Source: Ctenosaura bakeri
Taxonomy: Eukaryota > Chordata > Lepidosauria > Squamata > Iguanidae
DNA: 64,000 nt
Direction of reading: 5' to 3'
NCBI GenBank assembly: GCA_948474755.1
Contig: CAOLHI010000422.1
Coordinates: forward strand, 588,259 to 652,258
Positions 56,163 through 64,000 of the stretch are shown here, one piece after another. A program made the translations under genes and the position numbers. Below the pieces are notes generated by a model. That model did no database searches and was not told where the DNA came from. It was given only the letters and a program-made list of their open reading frames with translations. Each line of letters opens with the position of its first letter. Within the stretch, counting starts at the first letter, position 1.

Positions 56163-56379
56163 TGGGAGCCAGCATGGACTACAACTCTGGAGACCATAGT
56201 TTGATTCTCTGCTCAGCCATGGAAACCCATTGGGTGATCTCGGGAGCATCACACACACTCAGTCCCTGCAAAAACAAAAAACAAAAACAAAAAAACACCT
56301 GATAGGTTTGGTTCAGGGTCACCATAAGTCAGAAATGACTTAAAGGCACACAACAACAACAACAACAACAACAACAACA
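56163..56379 (+). mobile_element. Sauria-type SINE with A-rich internal insertion
   Basis: Head GGGAGCCAGCATGGACTAC with part of the A box lost, CATAGTTTGATTCTCTGCTC, CATTGGGTGATCTCGGG, then a CAAAAACAAA run replacing part of the middle, GTTCAGGGTCACCATAAGTC and a clean CAA tail (56351-56379). Confidence 0.84.
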
Positions 56380-57220
56380 TTTCCTAGTGTTTCCCAGGCT
56401 TGTCTTGCAGCCACAAATAGAATGGAAGGGGGGGGGATCTTCATTTTTCCCTATTCCACTGCCACATAGAGATTAAGAGAGTGCCTTTTTTCTAGAACTA
56501 AATTAATGCACACACATTTGTTTCTGATTCTTTTATTTGGGAAACAAATGTAAAAAATGAATGGAAGAAATGAATGAAAAGTCTTCTGTTTAACTTCTTT
56601 CACTTGTTTTTGTAGAAGAAAAGCATGAAATAGCCAAGACATTGCATTATTTAACAAATCAGAGTGGGGGATTTTGAAGAGTCCTGCAAATGACAAGATA
56701 GGAAAACTGTCCACTGTGTTTTCATTTTTGTTTTCTTTCTGGCACCTCCATTCCTTTTGTTTTTCCATTTGGATTGTCTCAAGGTTTAATTTCTCTTTCA
56801 TTACTGCTTCCTTCAATCTCTTTTTCTTTCTATTTTGATTACTGTGGAGACCCAGCCAGTATTCAGATGCTTATAACAGGAGTTCCATATCCAAATGGAA
56901 TGAAATTTTCAGATATTGTACTACTCCCAGAAGGTATCAGGCATGCCAGTCTTTTGACACATTGGGGCACAGACTCCCTATATTATAAACAATTAGAAGG
57001 GTGACCTTCTTAAAAGGGATACTCTTTTTGTTTTCATGTGCTTGTAAACTTTTCAGACTTTAGGTTTTCCTTTCCAAATGGCATGACTTTCCAACATTCT
57101 CTTAAGGCACTGGGCACATCAGCTTTTAGGCAAACTGGCCAAAGGTCTCAATTTTATAAGCATTTTAAAAAGGGGTCTTATCCTGCAAGAACTTCAGGGG
57201 CTTTATGCTTGCTGTTACTG

Positions 57221-57362
57221 TAGTGTGCTTTCAAGTCATTTCAGACTTATGGTGACCCTAAGGTCAACCTAGCACAGGAGTTTTCTTGGCAGAATTTATT
57301 TGGAGGGGTCCACCCTTGCCTTTCTCAGGCTGAGAGAGTGTGACTTGCCCAAGCTCATGCCT
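57221..57362 (-). mobile_element. Sauria-type SINE, 3' part, minus strand
   Basis: GTGTGCTTTCAAGTCATTTC, GACTTATGGTGACCCTAAGG and TTTTCTTGGCAGAATTTATT are the reverse complement of the SINE tail; AGAGAGTGTGACTTGCCCAA is the middle. The tRNA head is missing. Confidence 0.85.
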
Positions 57363-58139
57363 GAGACTGAAAAATTTTGAGCACATGCCAGTAAGAGATC
57401 ATTAGCTGCTTGTCTTTCTATTAGGAAAAAATACTTTAATATTTATGCCTGAACAGCTAGTGCAATGTGTAGCTTCATTTTTTTTTTATTGGCATGAAAC
57501 ATCTAACCAACAAAACATCAGTGAAATGAGAAATACACGTACTAAGCAACTTGATTCAGAAGTGGTGTAAATAGACAAGTGCAAAACAAGTGTCTGGCAC
57601 ATTACAACTTGAGCCCCAATTTTCAAAATGCCATTATTTGTATTGCTCTTTAAGTTTTCACCCTCAGCTTATGTTTCTGTTTTGCATTTGTTCAAATTTG
57701 ATCAAATTCACAAGTATATTATAATGTTTCATAATTCTTTCAGAAAAGGAATCTTTGAGGCCTAGGTGTTAACAATTCTCCGTCTAAACATTGGGAATAA
57801 TTAGCTGTTAACAGCAATCAGTGGCACATGTTCATGCATCACACAGAAGTACATCCCACCAAAAAGAAAGAACAGATTTAATTTGGGGCATGGAGTATTC
57901 TCCTCTCTTCCATGCTTGAGGTGAAGTTCATACTAGCTTTCCTCAGCATGGCCCTCCAGATGTTTGACTACATCTCCTATCACTCCTAGCCAGTTGGCCA
58001 GTGGTTAGGAGAGATGGGATTTGCAGTCCAAAGCATTTGAAAGGTACCGTATTGGAGAAGACTGAATTTCAGCTTTAACCTGAACCTGCTTTGGAAGCAA
58101 CTGTATATGCATCTGCAGTTTAGTCTGTCACATGGGCCA

Positions 58140-58178
58140 TCCCCTCCCCTCCCCTCTCTTCCCTTCCCCTCCTTCCCT
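58140..58178. repeat. Polypyrimidine tract
   Basis: About 39 bases of C and T (CCCCTCCCCTCCCCTCTCTT and on). Confidence 0.85.
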
Positions 58179-58314
58179 GTTATCTTCAATTTTGTTTTAG
58201 ATATTTGTAATGTGCACGCTTAGCAGTTTTCTTTAATTTATTTAGTCACATAGGAATGTGGGGGTGGGCAGCTGATTCACCCTGGGCGGCAATGTTGTTG
58301 GGGCGTCCCAGCCT

Positions 58315-58432
58315 ATAGCCACACCCCAGCGTGCCCTGGCTATGCCCCACGCACTGCAGTCACGCCCCTGCACACAGTGGCCATGCCCCTCATGCTGTAG
58401 CCCCGCCCCTCCACACACTCCAAGCCCTGCCA
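58315..58432. repeat. Degenerate ~21-bp GC-rich tandem repeat
   Basis: Five to six loose units, each with a core like GCCACGCCCCT or GCCATGCCCCTC followed by about ten variable bases. Each core resembles an SP/KLF-type CACCC/GC box. A GC-rich patch in an AT-rich intron. Confidence 0.6.
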
Positions 58433-60339
58433 CTGAATTTATTGTCTCTTTCATAGAGCAAGTTTTTTAAAAACACTCAAATTATATATCATCATATTCC
58501 AGAATTTAGTTATTTTCTATTTGTTGTAAGGTGACAGTTGAAACTCATCTAGATAAATATATTTATTCAACAGTTTTAACATTGTTTCACTGCCATCCTT
58601 TTCCACAGAATTTTTGCAATTCTAGTATTGTAATGGTATCCAGCACTTCTAGTCTCGTTCACAGGGCTGTATTTCCAGTACATCCTTATGTTCTGGAAGC
58701 TTATGAGCTAGTTTATTCTGGGGGAAGCATCTACTTAGTATTTCCTCCATAAGGAATGCTCTTCAGACATTGTACCCCAGATTCAGTTTTTGCATGTAAA
58801 AAACATTGGGTTGGGTCCAGAGTTAAGTTATTTGTATTAGTTAATGTTTACCTGATAGTTGCCTACTAATTTTTTGTTTAGAATGATGGGACTATCTTCA
58901 CACAAATTGCAATGGTGCATGTTGCAAAAGAAATAATCTCAATTTTCCAAAAACGCTTAATAGATAGATGCTTTGGTGATAGGATCCTGTAAAAAACACA
59001 TTCTTTGTTTAAAATGTCTCTTCAAAGCTGTGTTCCTCTTGCTACATTAAGCGATATAAGCATCTGGGAAAGTGCTAAGTTTGTAAACAAATTTTAAAGC
59101 CAGCTCTTTTGACATTCCAGAAAGTCCTTTCGTACGTTTAGCTTGGCTTCCTATCTAAATATTTATGAGGAGTCAAGGTATTTTGCGTGCTGAAAAATCT
59201 GGAGAGAAAGAAAACGGAATCAAGTTGTCTTAGCTGTTTTCATAATTCTGCCATTTCTTTCTCCTTCACTTTCTCAATACTTTGCTTATGTGGGCCTGTG
59301 CACACGTTAACCTTTCTAGGTGTGCATTTTAACATGGGAATGCAACAAACAGCATATTAAAACTTGTATGTTGTAAGTGTGTGTACTAGCTGGGATTGGC
59401 TGTAACTCACCACTGAATCTGCATTTAGTGACAAATCAGGGTATAAAGTGTGAAACAGTGACAAGTAAGTAAATTAGAAAATTTTGTCTGTAAGCCTCCC
59501 CTACTGATTTTTCCTCAGTTGCATCTGAGAGACAGAGAGAAAGGTCAGGGAAGAAACAGGCCAAAGGGCTAACACCCCTCACCCATCTGCCATTTCCCTT
59601 TAAACATTTAGTAAATTGCTAGGTTCTAGGATGTTTTTGTGACCAATGCCTGGTTTGTCCCAAAGCCTTTTCTCTTTTTTTATTGTTTACAGCTGCTGCT
59701 TTAGTAGTTTTAGAGATCAATAAAATGGTGAAATTAGTCATTTCACTGGTAATGGAAATTGCACATTTATTTATTTATTTGATGGCTTTTTCTTTAAAAA
59801 GTAAGATTCAAAAGGTCTTACATTATTAATATACACAAAAATTAAAAATAGGGACAATAGAAACATTATCCTTTTAATGCAGAACTACACCTCCCTCCAA
59901 GAACAACAGATTCATATGGATATTTATCCACACCTATAGGTACTAAAGCACATTATTAAAAAAGAACTTTAAAAGGTGGGGGAAATTGGAGTCCGTTATT
60001 CATTGTGGAGAATATCCAGTAGGAGACCATGATGCATCAAAACTCACCTGACAGTACCTCAGTTATCTGTCAGTTATATTTCCCAGTCTTTGTCTCTGCT
60101 TTTTTGTGGCACAACAAGAAGTGTTACTGAAATCTGCAGAAATTCTTTTATCAGACGGGGTGGGCAGGGGCAAAGGCAAAAATATATGTATACACTATAG
60201 CAAGAGATAGATTTTGAGTATCACCAGGCATCTTAAAACTTGTTTTCTGAAGCTAGCCCCAGTAAGTATAGATGTGGCAGGCACTCCCAGTTTTACACTG
60301 TTATTCTCATGTATTTCCTTATTATCTTCTCCTACCACT

Positions 60340-60568
60340 CTAAATACCCTAAAGGCACCACATCCCATCTGATTCTGGAAACTGAGCAGGATCAGTTCTG
60401 TTCACTACTTGGATGGCAGACTGTCAATGAATACCAGGTACTGTGGGCTGCACCTCAGAGGAAGGAACTGGCAAAACTGCCCCTGAGTATTCCTTTCCTA
60501 AGAAAACCCTTTGAAATTCATGGGGTTGCCATAAGTTGACAACTGACTTGAAGCACTCTCACACATAC
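60340..60568 (+). mobile_element. 5S rRNA-derived SINE, copy 3
   Basis: AATACCCTAAAGGCACCACA, CTGGAAACTGAGCAGGATC and CTTGGATGGCAGACTGTCAA follow the 5S layout; GGTACTGTGGGCTGCACC ends the head; GGAAGGAACTGGCAAAACTG and GGGGTTGCCATAAGTTGACA lead into the Sauria-type tail CTTGAAGCACTCTCACAC. Near full length, plus strand. Confidence 0.85.
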
Positions 60569-60930
60569 AAACTACTCTTTTCTGCTTGCATAATAATTGA
60601 AAAAGGTATGTAAATAATAGGCAATTTCTTGTTTTAAAAGGTTAACATCAAGTTCTCCCTCACCAACACTGAAGGGTAAGTGGAGATAGCTAATAGGGAA
60701 ATGAAATTGAAAAGAATAGCAGTCAATTAAATTAATTAAGAAGCACTAACATCTAAATATACTGGCACATAGGTGGAAAGAGATGGATGGAAGGTGAAGT
60801 TTAGAGCCTTCTAGCCTCCTGTTCTTATTCTTTAAGGTCCTCTTATCTGAACGTTTGGTAGAGGTACCTTCTGCCCTTTCTGCCCACTCCATCCTAGAGG
60901 GTTTTCTGACTGACCTTTGAGAAAGACTTT

Positions 60931-62731
60931 TTTTTTAATAATAATTTTATTGAATTTCACAAAATAAAAAAAGGATTCTTTAAGCTGTAATTTTACATGA
61001 ATTGTTTCTGATCTTCCACCCTGATCTGGTCTTCACTTCTTGAAATTCAGTTATTTCATTTTATGTATCACAGTACAATGTTTATCTCTATGTTTAAACA
61101 TGCATTTCTCTCTCCCTTTCCATGCTATGTTGCTGTTATCCCATTGTCATTTCCACAATCATAAATCAGACATTTCCACTTGATAGTTCCCAGCTATTAA
61201 CCATTTTTAGCCATTCTTCCCAGCTATTAACCATTTCTTTGCTTATCTCATTAAAATCTTCTTCCACTATCCTTCCTTCTTCTTAAATCCTCCATCATTT
61301 ATAACATGGACTCTCAAAGTCTCCATAATACCTCTGTCCATATATGTCTGGCAATCTGAGCTATTATAGTTTCTACATTAATTCATCTTCTCACTCTGGG
61401 TTCCATTATATAAAAATTATCTTGTTTCCCACTTTTACCTATATCCTGTTCATCCCCCTTTAAAAATATCACAATGTTATATTAGTGACAATATACCGAT
61501 CTAAATGTAAGCTTAATTGACCTTGTTGAAGTACATACTACTATCTGAATCGGAGCCTATGTTAATCATCCTCTCATTCCCCTCTCCCATCTCGGACTTT
61601 ACAGCCTGGAAATTCATCAGAAGATTCACTGTAATATTAAAGTCGCTTAAATTCCAAGCTGTTCCGTCCATGGGAGTGAGAATATTTTGCTTAAATGACA
61701 TCCGTCACAGGCTCCCCCATCACACTGCCCCCATCAACCCTTCAACAATATCACGTTGTATATATAAGTGACAGTATATCGATCAAATACAGAAGCTTAA
61801 TTGACATTTCCAAAGAGCATTACCACTTATCAAATTTAAAGTCCTATGCTAATCCACCTCCCATTCCCCCCCCGCCATCTCGGACTTGCTGCCCGGAGTT
61901 CATTTCTGAAGTTTCTCTGTAATCTCATAGTCGTTCATCTTCCAGGCAGTTCTGTCCATGGGAGTGGAGTTGTTTTGCTTGAATGACCTTCCAGCACAGG
62001 CACAACAATCTCAACAATCCAGACTCGTAAAAAAAAAGCAGGAAACATGTCTCATAAAGCACTGCTCAATCACTGTTGCCTCCTCAAATATTCTTCCAAA
62101 ATCAGAAATCCAGAGTTAAAAAACCAAAACACCAATCATCTCAGATCCACCAGCATGATGAAATATAGCAATAAAGAAAGTTCAATGTCCAGATGGAGAT
62201 TATTAAGTAAGCCAGTCTTATTTATCCAATATCAGCTGTTTACTTATTCAGCCATTTCAACTGTAGAAATCTTTTATCTTTTATAACTTCAGTCCTCGAG
62301 AGGAAAGTGGAAGAGCCTCTCATCCATTTCTTTAAAATAGCCGCCCCTTTAAGGCAAACTTTCAGCCGTGACGCACTTACATTCTCTGGGAGCTTACATT
62401 CCTTCGCTCCTGCGCACCGTTGCAAGCCAACAATCCGATGTGATATTTCTGAAATAAAGTCCAAAACAGGTACATGGTTTCTGTTACTTGTTCCTTGGTT
62501 GTTTCTTGATTAAAAGCCAATGGCGGTGCTTGTGCCACTCCAGCGACGATCCCACTGGCTCTGTCATGGTCCTTCGACCCCCTGGCGTTATCTGCTCTCC
62601 CAGCCGGGTAGAGCCCAACGCCGGTTGCGGGGTCCCCTTCGGACCTCTTCCACACCCCTCCTACTGAGCTGCGCCATTGCGCAGCTTCATTCCAAGCTGC
62701 CACTCGCGCCCGCCATGCAACCGGAAGAGGA
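60931..62731 (-). mobile_element. L1-like LINE with ends but no coding body (internally deleted)
   Basis: On the minus strand the 3' end at ~60931 has an AATAAA signal within CAATAAAATTATTATT and an A run; the 5' end near 62731 is CpG-rich (CGGGCGCGAGTGGCAGC). Flanks give a probable target duplication: GAGAAAGACTTT at 60919-60930 and GAGAAAGCCTTT at 62732-62743 (one mismatch). A duplication at both ends plus an A tail fits a complete target-primed insertion. At ~1.8 kb it is far shorter than an L1, and no endonuclease or RT motif is present, so it looks like 5' UTR joined to 3' UTR. It includes a ~285-bp tandem pair (61466-62000). The 108-codon frame 62377-62703 has no known domain. Assignment to L1 rather than another poly(A) LINE is inference. 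Confidence 0.62.
61466..62000 (-). repeat. Tandem pair of ~285-bp units inside the L1-like element
   Basis: Unit 1 starts ATATCACAATGTTATATTAG (61466) and unit 2 ATATCACGTTGTATATATAAG (61748). Paired landmarks: AAGCTTAATTGAC in both, CATCTCGGACTT in both, and GTCCATGGGAGTG at about 61667 and 61955. The spacing is 282 to 288 bases. It resembles the monomer arrays of L1 5' regions. Confidence 0.75.
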
Positions 62732-62743
62732 GAGAAAGCCTTT

Positions 62744-64000
62744 TGAGAGGCTGCTTTTCTATTGGCATTTTTCAGAATCTAAGCAGTTGGAAGAACATAT
62801 GGGTACACAGTACCTAGTTAATGAAGTCGTCATGTTCCCAGGCATTATTTTTTCAACAGAAAATTTGGTACTAGAGGAAGGTATAACATAGGGAGAGTGG
62901 GGATAGACACAACAGGTCTCAGCAAAGTTTTAAATTAAAAAATAACCATATCCACACATGAAGTGAAACATTCAAGTCAAGTAAAACCTTGCATAAGTAA
63001 ACAAAAATATTTTGAACCTTCTAGAGATATCTTGAAGGAGTCTTCCAAAATGCATCCAGGGATGATTTGTTTTTTCTTTCACCAACTTCCATTTTCCCTT
63101 TTAGTGACCAAACACTATATATCTATGCCTTTTTTTTTTTTGACATGCTAGAGATGGTTATTAAGGCAGGCTTATTGGCTTTCCCCCTTTCTCTCTTCAT
63201 CCATACTCAGTAAGAGATTCCGGAGACAGCTTCTGTTTACCATGCCTGTTTAGGCAGGTACACACCGCTACAGTAGGACCAGCTAGAGTAGACTCCTGCT
63301 CTTTCCCAGACCAAGCATGACTGCGCTATTCACTGTGGTCAGATAGCAGCAACCCAACACCATATACCTTTACCATACTCCCATTGCCGATGCTGCTAAA
63401 AAAATCCAACTAGAAAGAGGAGGAGGAGGAAATTGGTCTGGGCACGAATAAAACACTTTGTAAAAATGGAGCTTCATTGTCAGAGGCTTTGTTAACTAAG
63501 GCATACTAGGATACAAATTGCAGTGGAGAGTATTTTCATGCTGGATAGGGATGATGGATGGGAAATGTTGTCAGATATCTGGAGACATCAGTTTGGGGAA
63601 GGCTGCCATAAGTCAAGATGTTGAGATTGCATTCATTAATTATTCTTGGGCAGTTTTCAGCTGTCCATTTAGCTGATTTCCAGTGAAATGAAGCCTCACC
63701 CCCTCTTCCACTCCTTTCACAAACTGAAGAGGAGACGCCACACAACAAGAACTGCAGAACACCTGTTCATTCTTTACATATGTTTCATCAGTGAATTTGA
63801 GCTTCTTAAGCGTATGTTGTCAACTTCTATAAGCACTGAATTCATCACTAGTTTTTTACTTGCAGAGTCCAATCTGTCTTTAATTTTCAAGTGTCATCAT
63901 ATCAGATGTTATTAATTAGAAAGGACAAAACCAGAATGCAGTTAGACAAATCACTGTTCAGGTTACAAAACTGATTTCTGACAAAATGTTCTGGTGTTTT
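62744..64000. other. Intronic DNA to the window edge, nothing recognised
   Basis: AT-rich; an AGGAGG run at 63417-63429. No exon, RNA gene or repeat I can name. Confidence 0.45.

Larger units (their letters stand above)
53039..64000 (+). other. AOPEP: AOPEP intron, incomplete at the window edge
   Basis: At least 11 kb long. Contains SINEs (54143, 56163, 57221), a minisatellite (58315), a 5S SINE (60340) and the L1-like element (60931). I found no further AOPEP exon, and the miR-23b/27b/24 cluster that lies in a late AOPEP intron of mammals was not recognised. Stretches 54374-55216, 55260-56162, 57363-58139, 58426-60339 and 62744-64000 show nothing beyond AT-rich DNA. Confidence 0.65.

Noticed and set aside
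56290..56379. CAA/CAAAA runs as a possible CRISPR-like or satellite array
   Set aside because: No spacer-repeat structure; they are the internal A-rich stretch and the tail of a SINE.
60640..60690. Possible AOPEP exon ending at GAAGGGTAAGTGGAGAT, which resembles the donor region at 53035
   Set aside because: The upstream 40 bases do not encode the expected AOPEP segment and have no convincing acceptor; similarity is limited to the donor-like word.
53039..64000. miR-23b/27b/24 cluster expected in a late AOPEP intron by synteny with mammals
   Set aside because: I looked for the mature miRNA words and did not see them; the cluster is probably in a later intron beyond the window.

Overview
This is vertebrate nuclear DNA, most likely from a squamate reptile and plausibly a lizard. 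The repeat set points that way: tRNA-derived Sauria-type SINEs with BovB-like tails, 5S-rRNA-headed SINEs with the same tail, a BovB/RTE LINE piece, CR1 and L2-like LINE pieces, Harbinger-like and pogo-like MITEs, and a chromodomain Ty3/gypsy element. There is no bacterial-style gene organisation, and almost all of the roughly 150 open frames are chance or repeat-derived.

The only host gene I can support is AOPEP (aminopeptidase O, an M1 zinc metallopeptidase, plus strand). Five coding exons lie at 27278-27467, 33034-33140, 45384-45486, 46027-46134 and 52995-53038. Their splice phases join without a break into about 183 codons. They include the zinc motif HEIAH with the third ligand Glu 18 residues on, and the catalytic-Tyr segment HYLKG. 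The N-terminal exons should lie left of base 1 and the C-terminal exons right of 64000, so everything else here is intron.

Layout. Bases 1-760 are a CpG-island-like GC-rich block far inside the gene. Bases 0.8-27 kb are an AT-rich intron with a CR1 3' half, L2-like tails, two pogo-like MITEs, a near-perfect hairpin MITE with a TTA target duplication, two members of a CpG-rich MITE family, and SINEs. Bases 27.5-33 kb hold a third CpG-rich MITE, a 5S SINE and a solo LTR with TATA and poly(A) signals. Bases 33.1-45.4 kb hold a 130-bp inverted duplication around a SINE and a 6.2-kb Ty3/gypsy chromovirus on the minus strand (36842-43086, AGTAC target duplications, LTRs of 847 and 1041 bp). Bases 46.1-53 kb hold a BovB fragment split by a MITE and a second CR1 piece. 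Bases 53-64 kb hold SINEs, a degenerate minisatellite and a 1.8-kb L1-like element that seems to have ends but no coding body.

The items I find most worth a second look are: the CpG-rich MITE family, each copy of which carries a YY1-like site and a consensus splice donor; the chromovirus LTR minisatellite, whose unit is about 42 bp and which the final pol frame reads into; the L1-like element with TSDs but no ORFs; and the intragenic CpG island. All calls were made by eye; no alignments or database searches were run.
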